Shown here one piece after another: positions 1-12,212 of a stretch of 64,000 bases of DNA. The notes under the pieces were generated by a model. It was not told the origin of the DNA, searched no databases, and saw nothing but the letters and a program-made list of their open reading frames with translations. The stretch lies in the NCBI GenBank assembly GCA_037953745.1, contig JBAKBP010007118.1:39091-103090 (forward strand), read 5' to 3'. The stretch's first letter is position 1. Every line of letters starts with the position of its first letter. This DNA comes from Lithodes maja (Eukaryota; Arthropoda; Malacostraca; Decapoda; Lithodidae). The translations under genes and the position numbers were made by a program.

Positions 1-1239
1 TGCAGGTCAATGTATACCTGTAAGAATGTGTCCTCTGTGTTGTGGCGGGCGGCTGCCCGGGCTTGGTGTGGGTGTGGTACACGGGCCAAGTGTCCAGTGG
101 GGGTCTTTACTTTAACCTTTCGTATGAATGGTTTGTAGGTTTCCCCCGTGGGGGTCGGAGTGAGGTGTGTGGGATTGACAGGAAGTCTGTTTAGTGTGGT
201 GAAGGGGTTACTAACCGAAAGGGGATTCACGCGTGACAACAGAGCTGGGGATGAAGGGGGAATGTGAGTCTGGGTTTTATTTGGTTTTCTTGGGCGGTGT
301 TGTAGGTTGGGAATATATAGTGAGGCAATGCGCAAAATCGGTTTAGGTAAGGTGGGTGAAGGAGGTGTGTGTGTTGTGTGGCTTGGGTCCTTAGTGTCAG
401 AACGGGGTGTTATTTTTGTATCGCTGTCTTTAAATCTGATGGGTCTGTTGATTATTCTACCTCTGGCGGTCCTGGTGGGAAGGTAGATGTTTGTCGTGGG
501 ACTTGAGTCGCTCGACGATGTTTTATAGTGAAGGGAAGCACGTTTTATAGGTAAATGACATGTGGGAGTTTTCTCGGGGGTGACTTTGGGGGTTCGGTGA
601 GATGAGGAGGTTGGTCGGTGTGTGGGTGGGGATCGTGGAGGGGAAAGGGGCGGATGCGGGGGGGGCTAGACGGGTGGGTAAGGAGTGTAGATTTAAGTTG
701 GAGGGTAGGGGCGTGTGTCGTTTGATGAGGTTGGTGATTTGCTGGTGATTATTCGTCTTCTTTCCCTTTGTGGGGGAGAATTCGACGAAGAAGAAGAAGA
801 GGAGGAGGAGGAGGAGGGTAGTGGTCTGGCAGCCCTACGGAACTTGGTTAGTAGGGTGTGTTTTCTGGAGGTTTTAAACGATGTTTGTCGTGGGCGTAAG
901 TTGTAGCGTGAGGTTACTGAGGTAGATTGTGTGGTGCGGTTTGGGGTGGGGGTGGTGGTTTTCTCACTGTGGTGCCTGGTGGAGGTATGTCAGGGCTAGA
1001 CGGGAGGGTTTCTGTTGTGGTCGGGGTTGTGGGTACAAAGGAGTACAAAGGAAATCAAGCAACAACAGATCCAGTGACCCTTCTAGGTTGCTTGTCCTCC
1101 AAAACACTGAGGATCAAGTGTCCAAACAGTGGTTTAGAGTGGGTAAGGGAACATTGGAAAGGGAATTACTGCCCTGGAACTAATGTCCGTGGCAGGATTA
1201 GGAAGTTAGTAGGGGACAGATGGGTTAGTAACTGAGGGG
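1..1239. other. G/T-rich stretch without a recognisable gene
   Basis: The plus strand is rich in G and T, like the linker part of the neighbouring gypsy element at 4.6-5.7 kb, so this may be the element's 3' portion continuing past the LINE insertion. On the minus strand a proline/threonine-rich frame stays open over about the first 190 bases and runs off the window edge, but it has no start and matches no family I know. A purine run of GAA/GAG triplets lies near 786-820 and makes a spurious Glu-rich frame. I see no LTR copy and no convincing coding sequence here. Confidence 0.4.
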
Positions 1240-1914
1240 GGGATAAAATAAAGTTATTCATTAACAAACGCAGTCAGTCGCGGGTTTGATGCGAGATATT
1301 TGTCTAGGCGGAGTTTAAATGAATCAACGGTGATGCAGTCTATAACGTTTCGGGGAAGCGCATTCCACAAGTTGACAACTCGATTGAAGAAGAAATTCTT
1401 AGATTCGTGCGAGTTAAAAGATTTACCAATAATTTTGCAACCGTTTCCCCGCGTGTAATTAGATTGGTCGATAGTGAAGTACTTACTACAGTTCATATTG
1501 TCGATGCCTTTGATGATTTTGAACACTTGAATTAAGTCGCCTCTTAATCTGCGCTGGGTTAAAGGAAATAGATTTAATTCTCTAAGACGCTCTTCGTATG
1601 GTTTGTTCTTTAGGCTAGGTATCATTTTGGTAACTCTACGTTGAACTCGTTCTAGCTTGTTTATATCTTTTTGGTAATAAGGGCACCAGGATTGAACGCA
1701 GTATTCCAGAAGAGGGCGGACTAAGGAATTGTAAAGGGTTAGGATAACTTCTTTGGATTTATGCTCAAATGACCTGCCTATAAAGCCAATTATTTTGTTT
1801 GCCTTCTTAACAACTTCTGAACATTGTTGACTCGGTTTTAGGTTACTCGATATTGTTACTCCCAGATCGGTTTCTCTGTTTACATTCTTAAGCTGAGTGC
1901 CATTCATCGAATAG
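1240..1914 (-). pseudogene. 5'-truncated CR1-like LINE, C-terminal end of reverse transcriptase ORF
   Basis: The minus-strand reading frame (1254-1907) is the last ~217 residues of a CR1/Jockey-superfamily LINE ORF2. It shows the post-RT signature: a DLGV block, 'RPLLEYCVQSW', 'KLERVQRRVTKMIP', 'RRLRGDLIQVFK' and a terminal 'LWNALP' segment. Endonuclease and RT core are missing, as is normal for 5'-truncated LINE insertions. The fragment breaks into the gypsy pol frame at about position 1914, where the gypsy frame is forced into stop. No clear target-site duplication or tail repeat was found, so the 3' limit near 1240 is approximate. Confidence 0.8.
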
Positions 1915-4584
1915 TTTGGGTGGAGGTTTTTGTACTTGGATAAGTTGGGGAGGAACTTGACTATCAGAAGTGAAGGAAGGTGTCATGGTGGAAGAGGGTG
2001 TGATATTGGGGGCTTGGGGTTTGTGGAGGTTAGTTGGGGGGGTATGGTGAGAAAAGATTTGTCGGTTCGGTGCTGGAGGGCTTAGGTCCTTAGGGGTTTG
2101 TATGGGAATATTCGTAGCCTGAGTGAGGGGGTGAGTAGGGGTGTTTAATTTAGGGTCGGACGTGTGGGGTGGGGTAATGTCTTGTGGCTTTAGAGGTTTA
2201 AACGCTCGGACGAATCTAGTTCGGAGCGTGCGAGTTACGCCGTGATAGTCGATGGTGACTTGAAAGGCATTTGGGACTTGTATTACGGTGTAGGGTCCGA
2301 CATAGCGAGGGCCTAACTTGTTGGTGATAGGGAGGTTGGCTACCATTACGGTGTCATGGATGGCGAAAGGGTTTTTGTCATCGATGTTATCAGTTTTGGT
2401 GTCTTGACAGATCTGGGCGGTATGGAGGGTGTTTTGCAGATGTTGCAATGGGTCAATTGTGGAGGTGGTGGAGGGAAGGTGAGCGTGGTGGTGGAATGGC
2501 AGTAACAGGGGGGGTACACCGTAAACACGTTCATGAGGGGAAATACCGTCTTCCCGAGGACAGGTGTTCATACCCCACTGTATCATCTTTAGTTGTGATG
2601 GCCAGTCTGAGGTATTAAGAGCAATCATTCTTGTACGTAACTGGTTGTTGATGGTGCGATGGCTGCGTTCGCAAATAGCATTTCCTTGAGGCCAGTACGG
2701 GGATGAGTGTTTAATCTTGATACCGCATTGTTGGGTGAATTGTTGCCAAACGTGTCCACTAAACTCGGGGGCATTGTCCGATAGAAGAGCAAGGAGAAGG
2801 CCGAATATAGGGAACACTTCGGTGGCAAGCAGTGTGGGGACTGTGGTGGCTGTGTGGTCTTTAACTGGGCAGGCTATTAGAAATTTTGAATATACGTCTA
2901 CAAATGTGACGATATAGCGGTTGCCAGCGTAAGAAGGGAACGGGCCCATGATGTCGAGGGATAGGACTTGGAACGGTTTGTTGGCAGAAATGGTACCAGC
3001 TGGGCCTGGGGTGCGTGATCTATCCTTTCCCAATAAACACGGTTTGCAGGATTCTGTCACTCGTTGTGCAATTTTGGAGGGGTTGGGGGTCCAGTATTGG
3101 TCTGTGAAGATCTTTAACATTTTCTTTTGTCCAAGGTGTATGCCGTTTCCCTCGTGGATGGCAATCATGTAGTCGTGGGCTATGGTGGGGTCCAAGATTA
3201 TGTGACCAGTGTCTGTGGCAAGTTGATCTCCCCAGCGAGTCAGTCTCCTGAAGACGTTTAACGGTATCCAGGGGGGTCTGATTCGTGCTTCCCAAGATTG
3301 AATTAGGGAGGGGGCTGGGGGGGCATTCTGTCGGGAGGTGGGGGTAGATACCAATTGAGTGTTTTGTAAGGCGGCTAGGTTGGTAGGGGGGTCTTTTGGT
3401 ACTGGCAAACGTGACAGGGCGTCTGCATTAGTATGGAGTTTGCCGGGACGATATTGTATGGTAAAGTCGTAGTCCTCTAGTGTCTCTCTCCAACGTACCA
3501 AAATGGCTGAGTTGGTTTCGCACCTACGCAGCCATTGTAAAGATTGATGGTCGGTAATTATTTCGAGTTTTGCGCCCAACACAAATGACCGGAAGTGGCT
3601 GAGTGCCCAAATGATCCCTAAGCACTCTCTCTTGGTGGCTGCGTAATTTTGTTGGGGTGGGGTGAGTGTGTAGCTGGCATACGCTATCACATGTTCCTTT
3701 CCATCTCTGAATTGAGCTAATACTGCACCTATGGCGTACAAAGATACGTCGGTATAAAGACGGAAAGGTTTCTGGTAGTCAGGGAAAATGACAATAGGGG
3801 CTTGGATTAGCTTTTGCTTCAAAGTGTTAAACGCGAGGTATCTTTCAGGTGTCCAGGCGAACGGGGTGTCTTTGTGGGTAAGTTGGTGGAGGGGTCTGGC
3901 TATGGTGGCAAAGTGGGGGACGAAACGTCTGTAGTACGTGGCTAAACCTAGAAACAAACTTATTCCTTTAACCGTGGTGGGTGGGGTTTGGTTTTGTATG
4001 GCTTGAAGTTTCTTTGGGTCTGGCGCAATACCATGTTCAGATATCACGTGTCCGAGAAAATCTACCTTATTCCGGGCAATCACGCACTTTGAGGGTTTTA
4101 ATTTCAACCCGGCGGCTCGGATTCTTTGCAGGACTTGTCTCAACCTGAGGAGGTGTTCTTCCCAGGTTGGAGAGTACACAATAATATCGTCCAGATAGGC
4201 TAGGCAGGTTTCCCAGGTTAGGCCATGTAATACCGTTTCCATCAAACGGGAGAAAGTGGCGGGTCCGTTACAGAGGCCAAAAGGTAGGACGTTAAATTCA
4301 TAGTGATGGCCACCACTAGTGGAAAATGCTGTTTTCTTTTGGTCCTCGGCCTTGATAGGCACTTGCCAATACCCTGCTTGCAAGTCGAGGGTAGTGAACC
4401 ATTTGGATCCGTATAGGGAGTCAAGGGAATAGTCTATTCGGGGTAAGGGTGTAGCGTCTTTAATGGTTATGTCATTTAACCTGTAATCGACGCAAAAACG
4501 GGTTGTCCCATCTTTCTTTTTGACTAAGACAACAGGGGAAGACCAGGGGCTAATGGACGGGGTGGCAATCCCGGCCTCTAACAT
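1888..4584 (-). pseudogene. pol: gypsy-0 pol: reverse transcriptase, RNase H, integrase
   Basis: An open frame of 898 residues copies the element's RNA into DNA and inserts it. RT occupies about residues 1-210, with motif A 'LDLQAGYWQVP' near 66, 'LPFGL' near 100 and the catalytic YLDD at 130-133. RNase H follows (the 'YTDVS' Asp, then 'TDHQSL'). Integrase has an HHCC zinc-binding region near 470-515, a DDE core ('LDIMGPFP', 'SDNAPEF', 'ICERSHR') and a GPY-type C-terminal module ('RYVGPY') near 750. The frame begins inside the RT N-terminus: the residues expected just upstream lie in another frame, indicating a one-base indel near 4611. The last residues are an artefact of the LINE insertion at 1914. 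Confidence 0.88.
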
Positions 4585-6016
4585 TTCCTGGACTTGGCGT
4601 TCCTCTTCCTGACGTTGTATGGGGTTCTTTCTACGGGATGGTTGTCGTATGGGGGGCCTGTGGTGTTAATGATGTGTTGTTCTACATCCGTCTGTCCGAT
4701 TTCGGTGGGTTGTTGGGCAAAGACGTCACTGAATTCCAGCAGTAGGTCGTACATGCCGTTCTTTTGGTGGTCAGATAGTGTCTCAGGAAGAGGGGGCAAT
4801 TGGAGGCTGGTAGGGGTGTCGTTACAATGTATGGGGAGGTCATCGAAAGTTTCGAGGTCTCCTATAATGAGACCTTTCGGTAATGTCAGGGGTTCCTCTG
4901 AGATATTAGCCACGAGAATGTGGTTGATACGAGCGGGAATGATGGCGGGTTGTAAGAGGCAGCGATGGGGGTTGGGGGATGTGTTAGTGGGGGAAAATAC
5001 CATGTGAGTTTGGGGTATGGGCCGCAGGTTCACCCATTTTTGATGGTGGGGGGGAATTTGGCATTTATCCTGAACTACCGCTGGGCTAATGATGGTGGGG
5101 GATTGACTGGCGAGCAGGTGCTTGGTACTTATAAGGGGGGCAAGGTCACTTTGGTGGGGGTCACGCGTGAGGGGGGGATTAACGGCGCGTGTGAGAGGAT
5201 CAGTGGGGCGCGGTGTGAGGGGGTTAGAAAACGGGATTTGTTGGAGGGACTGCGGAGGGTTGGTGGGGGGAGCGTTGTCGGTGGCAGTAACGGTTTGTTT
5301 AGAGGTTATCTGGGGTTGGTGGGTTTGTCTGTCATGAGGGGGTGAGTCAAGTGTGGGGTTTTGAAGTTTATTAGGGGTGTGAATTGTGGGGGGGTGGAAG
5401 GGAGCTACTGACGGAAAACTGTCACAAGGGAAATTTTGTTGGTGGGAATTGGTGGAGGTTGAAAGTTTAGCTGGGCTCATGATGGTGGGGGACCGACTGG
5501 TGAGCAGGTGTTCGGTACGCATGAGGGGGGGGAAATCACTTTGGTGGGAGTCACGCGTGAGGGGGGGATTAACGGCGCGTGCGGGCGGTTCAGAAGGGTG
5601 CGAGGTGAGCGAGTTAGAAAACGGGATTTGCTAGGGGGACTGCGGAGGGTTGGTGGGGAAAAGTTAGGTGTAGAACATGGGTTATTGGTGTAGGACTGGT
5701 GTATTGATTTGGGGTTGTTAACATTTCTGGGGGCATGGGGGAAACATTGTTGGGTACATCGGTCGGCATTTTCTCTGGAAACATGTGTACATAAACATTG
5801 GATAGAATTAGGGTTACATATATCAGAGTCTGTCCTGAAAACATGGGAGGATTTATTCTGGACAGAGTTACGAGAATTGAGGGGATTACCGAGGGGGAGT
5901 TGCTTGGACTTGTCTTCTTTCGTTTGTTGAGGCATTTTTTTACTGAATTGAGTGAGGTTTTGAGAGATCTCGGGGCAAGGGGAGGTTTTAGGAGTCACCT
6001 TAGTGCCTAGCTGCAA
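4578..6016 (-). pseudogene. pol: gypsy-0 Pro/Thr/Ser-rich linker between protease and RT (two overlapping frames)
   Basis: Two overlapping frames (5477-6016 and 4578-5522) encode a low-complexity chain rich in P, T, S, N and Q. The downstream frame ends in a conserved pre-RT segment ('LLLEFSDVFAQ', then an acidic/His stretch), the usual lead-in to gypsy RT, so this is part of the polyprotein and not a separate gene. The linker contains a ~190-base direct duplication (listed separately), which may explain its length. The change of frame near 5500 and again near 4611 means the polyprotein can no longer be read through. Confidence 0.55.
5081..5658. repeat. Diverged ~190-bp direct duplication inside the gypsy-0 linker
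   Basis: Bases 5081-5269 and 5471-5658 align by eye along their whole length. Shared landmarks are a 'gatggtgggg' start, 'tcacgcgtgagggggggatt', 'ttagaaaacgggattt' and 'ctgcggagggttggtgggg'. The offset is 390 bp. The copies differ at many positions, so the duplication is old or has evolved fast. Confidence 0.8.
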
Positions 6017-6623
6017 CTTGGTAACCCTGAATCAGGGTTTGTTGAGGGGGAGGTTGTTTTTTCTTTTTGGGAATGGGTTTCTGCGTGATTGGTTTGTCAG
6101 AGGCTTTGGGCTGGAATTTGTTTTTGAATGAGATCAGCCTTTGGCCGCAGTCAATCTGGGCCTCTAGTTTTTGAAGGAGGTCAAGTCCAAGGAAACCATC
6201 ATAATGTTTACAGTTGGAGGAAAATACTGTAAATGTGTGATAACAACGAGCATGGGGGCCAGGAGTGGTTACTGATAGGGGTAAAGTGTCTCCTAGGAGA
6301 TTTAAGTAAGTATCAGCAGCTGAGATGAGTTCTGTTTTGGTGTTTAACAAAGGGCCAAATCGTCGGGGATGTTTTTCATAGTAAGATTTGAACAAACATG
6401 ACTTGGCAGCTCCCGTGTCGATTAGCAAGCGGACAGGAATGTCCTTGATTTTGGCCATGTAATAAATGGGGGCAGTGCGACTAGTTATGGCGTCCCCCGC
6501 CGAGCCCATCGTGGGCGGGGGATACTTTAAAAATCCTGGGGGTCGGTATTTACCTCTTCCAGGATTTCCTCGGTATCGTCTGAGGTCATGGTATGGGGGG
6601 CAATTTCTTCCTCTTGTCCCCAC
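6000..6623 (-). pseudogene. gypsy-0 retropepsin-like aspartic protease
   Basis: The frame carries 'VRLLIDTGAAKSCLF', the DTG active-site loop of a retroviral-type aspartic protease, followed some 80 residues later by a hydrophobic 'DGFLGLDLLQKL' segment matching the ILG flap-side motif. The protease would release Gag and Pol products from the polyprotein. The frame is separate from gag (ends at 6761) and from the linker. No clear CCHC knuckle was found in the 138-base gap between gag and protease. Confidence 0.75.
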
Positions 6624-6760
6624 TTCTCTTCATTTACAGAAATGCGAGAAGTAGAGGGGCGAGGTTTGGCAGAGTCACGAATTTGGTGGAGGGCACACTG
6701 AGCATTACAGGCAGGGAAATCATAGGGGTTGATAATGACTAAGGTAGGGTTTTTACTTTG

Positions 6761-7762
6761 TTAGGTGTTGTAGTTGCTGTTCCGGTTGAAGATTCTGCGT
6801 GGCTGGGACAGTTGGAACCGGGGTCTACTGGGTTGGGGCTTGCCGGAGGGGTAGGTGGGTCTGTTGTTGAAAGATGAGGCTGGGTAGGCATTGTTGGGGT
6901 TTTGGTGGTTGGTTTGCTGCGGGTGCGTGGGAAACCTCTTGATTGCAGCGATTTGGGTGGGTGCTTCTGTGCGCACGGCCAAAATACGTCGGATCGTGAT
7001 GAGGTCTTTTTTGTATTCGACGAAATCGTGCACCCGGAAATGGTCTTTTACTGCTGAGGGCAATATCGACACAAGGTTGACCAGAATTTGCTGTTCTTGT
7101 TGGATTTTGGTCAACGTGGGGAAAGAATTTTTTATGTGTTGGGCAAGCTTACTCACTGTGGTATCTAGATCGCCTTCGAATTTCGTGTCTAAGATACGGG
7201 TGTGGGCCACGAAAACGCCCAACGAAGGTTTAATGGCTTCTATCACTATTGTGCGAAAATCGTTCCAGGTGAGGTCAGGGTGCACTTGATAGGCCACCAG
7301 GGAAACGGCTTTTCCCAGGTGTGGTAATGTTACGGCTATTTTGTGTGCGTCCGTGGTATAAGTAACGTCAAGTAAGGGTTTCACTACGTCCATGAATACT
7401 TCGATCCTATAACTTGTTTCATCATAATTTGGGATGGAAGTGTGGGTAGGTTGCGCCATGATGTTCTCGTGTTCTAGCTGTTCCAAACTTGCAATGTAAT
7501 GCAACCTTTTATCCGAATCAAGAACCACCGCTGCCGCCAATGTTATGCCCTGTTTTTCTACAGGTTTAACTTGGGTAATGTGAGTTCTGAATGACTGGGT
7601 ATAGAAGGCTGCATGCACAATACAAGGTATGAGGAATAGAGAACACAAAATAAACACACGGTAACACGACACAAGTTCACGTTTATTGAAGTAAAGAAAT
7701 AAAGAGCATAGAAAGATAGTTATATTCGCACAAAACAAATGATAGAAGGGAACTGCTAGCAT
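6761..7762 (-). pseudogene. gag: gypsy-0 Gag-like protein
   Basis: The frame gives 333 residues. Position and composition fit a capsid-type Gag: a mostly helical middle (about residues 105-270) and a basic Asn/Pro/Gln-rich tail ending in R/N-rich sequence. The first ~100 residues are hydrophobic and Cys-rich and look like translated leader; the real start is more likely the Met just before 'AQPTHTS' (near 7460). No zinc knuckle is visible. I call it Gag from its place upstream of the protease, not from sequence similarity. Confidence 0.55.
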
Positions 7763-10311
7763 TAGCGGATCTGGATGGAGCCTAGTCTCCCACTTCCAAC
7801 GTTCAGGTATATTCTTCTGATCACGGGTTTAATTAGCAAGTTTTTATTTTACTGGAAGACCTCAATATATTCGTATAATTCAATGTCACTGATTTGACCT
7901 CTTGCTGGCTGGTCGCGTGCCCAAGTAGCAGCTCACAGTTAGGATTAGACACGCGTATATTGTAGAACACGGAAATCTCTAGTAACCTCATGGGGGTACT
8001 GAACTAAGTTTTATATTCTTAAGGCAGAAATACGTAGAACACAAATCAGTGGGCGAACGTTAGATATCACTAGAGTTTTAATATCTGAATAAGGTAATTA
8101 CGAGAGTCAAGGTCGCCTGTTAATTAAAGAGCACTGATCGCTTAGTACGTCCCAAATGGAATGGTTAAATATGAATTACACTGGGCAAGGTCTTAGCCAC
8201 TTTATAGAAAGTTAATAAGTGAGTATCAAGCTAGTACTATAACACTTAGTACTAGCAACATGAATCTTGAATAGTAGGGGTAGATCTGGTCCTGGTTATC
8301 TTGCTTCCGGTGATGTTGGGGGCTAACGACTGGTTCCTCGGCCGTCCAGATGGTCCAAAATGTAGGAAGTTCTCAAGTCGGATCTCTTGACGATCGTTGC
8401 TGGCTACACACTTATATACCCACGAATTTGTGTGAAGGTTATAAGGTGCACGTTAGGACTTGTACATGGACAGATGCTTCTATCAGTCTTCTCTGCCACG
8501 GAGTCTGCCGGATCTGGAATCTCTCAACTCCGGAACAACACAAGGGCAGAGCTAGAGGTAAACTGCAGGGTAGTGACCACTGGTTGGTGTCTAGCTTTCA
8601 ACTGATTTGACTGGGGGCGGGAGTTAGATTTATAGGCTCGGTTCTGAACCCTGTAGACAGTAGGGATCTCGAGTCTTATGGACTTAATTGAGCTCTCAAT
8701 AGATATGGGGACTAGGTAAGATGGTATTTACTGTTGTGGCACAGGGCTATAGGAAGCCTTTATATTTTCATATAACTGAGCCTTAGTAAGAGGTACTATT
8801 TTGGCTATACTGGACGTATTTAGGGGAGAGAGACTGGATCTACTTTGCGAGGAGGATGGGGACAGCTGTGATAGGAGCGTCTCTCTAGATTGTTCAATCT
8901 TCATTCTATGGTATAGCTGAGGTGCTAATTTAGTGATCAGAGCATGCAAGAAAGGTAAATGGTTTATTGTGAGTTAATAGAGGTTAGTAAAGGTGTTAGT
9001 CATTCATGGTTAGTTCATTGATAGGAAGAATTCCTGTGCTACCTGGCAATGACTCTAAAGTCAAAACAGGGGCCAGGTATACCTCCGCGGGGGTGGGGGT
9101 CTCCCTCCTCGGGTGGGCAAAAAGGGGGAGCTGGGCGCCCTCTCTCTGTGATAGTCGTCCGGCGGCTGTGGCTAGGGGCTTGCCATATCACCAGTGTTTG
9201 TAATAACCCTCTGTGTATGAGACAGATGTGGGTGTCTTTAATACCAAAACCGAAGGTGCCTTAGCTAGCTGGTTTTACTCGGCTGGTTGTTAATTGTAGG
9301 GTTTGCTGGATGTGGTGGAGACTGGGTTGCTAACTCTGCCACATTTATCTGGAAGTATGGCAATAGAAGTTAGTTACTGGCGGGGCGGCTAGCCTCGCAC
9401 CGACGACCATTGGGTGCAGGGTTGTGAATGTGTTGTAAGAGAATAGATGGCATGCAAGGGGCTAGTAAAGTTCTAATGTTGTTCTGGCCTACTAAGTGAA
9501 GGTAGGCTGGATAGGAGTATATATATAAAAGGTTGGAGAGCGTTAGCAACGGACAATTCAAGGATCTTCAAGAGGTATGAGAGAGAGGCTAGGTCGGACA
9601 AGAGTCGAGAAGCGCGGGTGTCTTAATGAGAGGGGGGGGAGAGTTCAAGGGCTACAGGGAAATTTTGCCCCTAAGGTCCCTGGGCGTGGGGGTGGCATTA
9701 GGCTACAATTGATATGGAAGTTTGAAAAAGGCAGTAGAATACGTTAGCCAAAATATGCTACCGGGGAATGCAACTATGGGGTGGTATATGAGTCTGGAAA
9801 AGATAGAGTTATGTGATCAGTCCGAGGGTTATGGATACTATTAATTGGCCCTGGGAACTGCGTTTTCTATTAAATATAAATACCAACAACAGCGGCAGTT
9901 CGTAGGGGTACTTAGTTATTGTTTCGGGGTACTTATGACAGATACTGGTAACCAGGTTATCTTATACAATCTCTGGTTGGGGTAAAAGGTGTAAGACACG
10001 AAGTAAATTGGCGTAGTGTGGGCTGTGGATACGAAGGAGGCAAGGGGGAGACGTATGACAATTGTGGAAAGTAAATAGAAAAAGGTGAACACAATGGCGG
10101 ATAAAAATACTTAACCTAAGGATTGCATACATAGATTTATGGGGCGATGGGTCTTCAGAAGCTTAGTCTGGCAAGACAAGATGTTAGGGAATGTTAATAT
10201 TAATACTTAGTTACTAGAGGAACAATGCAAGGGGCGACTGAGCACGGGTTACATATATCTATACTCGTCATGGAAAATGATATACGAGGTCTAGGGACAA
10301 GCGTGGGTGTT
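7763..10311. other. Non-coding stretch; includes the presumed gypsy-0 leader and 5' LTR
   Basis: No reading frame longer than about 90 codons resembles a protein. The part nearest gag is likely the gypsy-0 leader; beyond 8361 is the presumed 5' LTR, whose outer limit I cannot place. A minus-strand TATA-like GGTATATAAG is present near 8413. From 8.7 to 10.3 kb the sequence is unremarkable and AT-rich, with another TATATATAAAAGG on the plus strand near 9520. No tRNA or rRNA gene is seen. Confidence 0.4.
8342..8361 (-). promoter_or_regulatory. Possible gypsy-0 primer-binding site and 5' LTR edge
   Basis: On the minus strand a candidate LTR end '..CTACA' (TG..CA style; plus-strand TGTAGG at 8361) is followed after TTT by TGGACCATCTGGACGG. 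A TGG start a few bases after the LTR is the expected form of a tRNA primer site. A minus-strand TATA-like box lies about 50 bases upstream inside the presumed LTR. Without a second LTR to compare, this stays tentative. Confidence 0.35.
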
Positions 10312-10816
10312 TTAACCCTCCGGCCCCGGCTATGTATTATATAAATTATATATTCCTCGAAATCCGGGTGTTTTGGCCGAAAAACGTCTAGGCTAGGCTA
10401 CCGTATATTCGTTAATCAGACTGCTTCCCGCATTCCCGCGCATCCCCAAGCGTAGCTGTGTTATTTACCTGTAGAATGGCATTAAGTAGAGCTCTCTAAG
10501 TCAACTGGGTGAGCTGTGATGATGATTTCATTGGAGATAACTTTATGGCCAAACCAGCCACTTTACACCACTTTTCGATACTGAACAACAACATACAGGC
10601 ACACACGAACAAGCGACGCTCTCCTTCTTGTGGCCGGAGATGCGGAGCGTCGGTCCAGCCGGCTGTTGTTTACATGCGTCGGACCGAGGCGTCGGACCGA
10701 CGCCTCGCACACGAAGCTCACAGGCTTTCAACCACTGGTACAATGTAGTACCACCCGGGTTCCTGGGGGCAAAAAATAATGGTACACGTGAGTACCAACC
10801 GGGTTTGAAGGGTTAA
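10312..10816. mobile_element. Possible TTAA-flanked MITE (piggyBac-like ends)
   Basis: TTAA at 10312-10315 is followed by CCCTCCGGCCCCGG, and the mirrored end CCGGGTTTGAAGGG runs into TTAA at 10813-10816. TTAA target duplication plus CCCT ends is typical of piggyBac-type elements, but the inverted repeat is short and imperfect. The interior holds nested palindromes ('gcgtcggaccga..' with 'tcggaccgacgc', and 'ggtac..gtacc' pairs near 10737-10795) and no coding capacity. Confidence 0.4.
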
Positions 10817-11296
<480 letters not shown>

Positions 11297-11462
11297 TTAC
11301 TAAGACAAAGAGGAAATTGGGATAGATTTATTTTCTTTTATAATTATATATATTATTTATACCCCGTCAATGCTTTTATTCAGATTAGGAAGGGTGTGTG
11401 GAAGTCTGAGGGTTAATTGAGATAGTCTTTATGATTAACCCTCTCCGACAAATGACGCAATT

Positions 11463-11725
11463 TTGAGCCTATTAGGGATACTTTAAAGCCTTTGTTACCA
11501 TCAGGGGTATTTAGAAACCTTTAGTTTAGTTACTTCAACCTCTGCAGTTGTCTTTGAGTTAGCTGTGTTGAGCCTATTGGGGATACTTTAAAGCCTTTGT
11601 TACCATCAGGGGTATTTATAAACCTTTAGTTTAGTTACTTCAACCTCTGCAGTTGTCTTTGAGTTAGCTGTGTTCAGCCTATTGGGGATACTTTAAATAC
11701 AGCGGTATTTATAAACCTTTAGTTT
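11463..11725. repeat. 105-bp tandem repeat, 2.5 copies
   Basis: Units start at 11463, 11568 and 11673 with TTGAGCCTATTRGGGATACT (third copy TTCAGCC). The first two are nearly identical; the third has an internal deletion and stops where the 76-bp inverted repeat of the next element begins at 11726. The repeat has no coding content. Confidence 0.9.
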
Positions 11726-12212
11726 GGGAGGTTTGACGTACCTCCCAACCTACCAAATAGGAAAACCTACTATTTGGTAGTAGTCTTGGAAAATCCAACG
11801 TCAAGGCTATTAACCTAATTGCAATGACGACTTGTCTATTTTGACTGCTATGTCGTCATTCCAACCGCGGTTAAAAAGAAAACGTCTAGAGTCTACTCCT
11901 TATCTTGCTCTAGGAGACGTTGTACATTAACCAAAACTACCACCGAAGGTGAAAAAAGCATTTAGAAGAGAAGAAAAAGGGGTTTACCTTAGTTACCGCT
12001 CAAGGCCCATCCCGTGTTCCGTCATGCGCCGATCCCTGTCGAACGTGCGCATGAGCGACCCTCTCTTGTTATCACATCTCACGTCAGCAGAAGAACGCGG
12101 ATGGGCAGGGGTCCGGCGTGAGGGAGGGTATTATGTACGTTGGATTTTCCAAGACTACTACCAAATAGTAGGTTTTCCTATTTGGTAGGTTGGGAGGTAC
12201 GTCAAACCTCCC
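11726..12212. mobile_element. Short non-autonomous element with 76-bp perfect terminal inverted repeats, built on the DIRS-like terminus
   Basis: Arms 11726-11801 and 12137-12212 are perfect reverse complements over 76 bp, and each outer end (GGGAGG..CCTCCC) is itself a small palindrome. From the inner part of the left arm to about 12074, some 298 bp match the reverse complement of the right end of the large element at 12213-19875 (about 19573-19867) with only a few differences. It codes for nothing. It directly abuts the large element, and no clear target-site duplication is seen. It may be a MITE-like derivative, or a rearranged terminus, of the DIRS-like family. Confidence 0.7.

Larger units (their letters stand above)
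1915..8360 (-). mobile_element. Decayed Ty3/gypsy retrotransposon (gypsy-0), standard RT-RH-IN order
   Basis: Reading the minus strand from high to low coordinates gives a gag-like frame, a DTGA protease, a long Pro/Thr/Ser-rich linker, then RT, RNase H and integrase. Each part sits in a different frame, so the element is broken by frameshifts. The 3' end is interrupted by the LINE fragment at 1240-1914 and no 3' LTR is recognised in the window. A possible primer-binding site and LTR edge lie at 8342-8361. The element differs from the three gypsy-like elements at 39.9-62.9 kb in its protein sequence and in having integrase after RT. Confidence 0.8.

Noticed and set aside
715..906. Glu-rich 63-residue frame
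   Set aside because: It results from a GAA/GAG purine run and has no motif or context.
8350..8610. 86-codon frames on the plus strand
   Set aside because: No motif; they overlap the presumed LTR of a minus-strand element.
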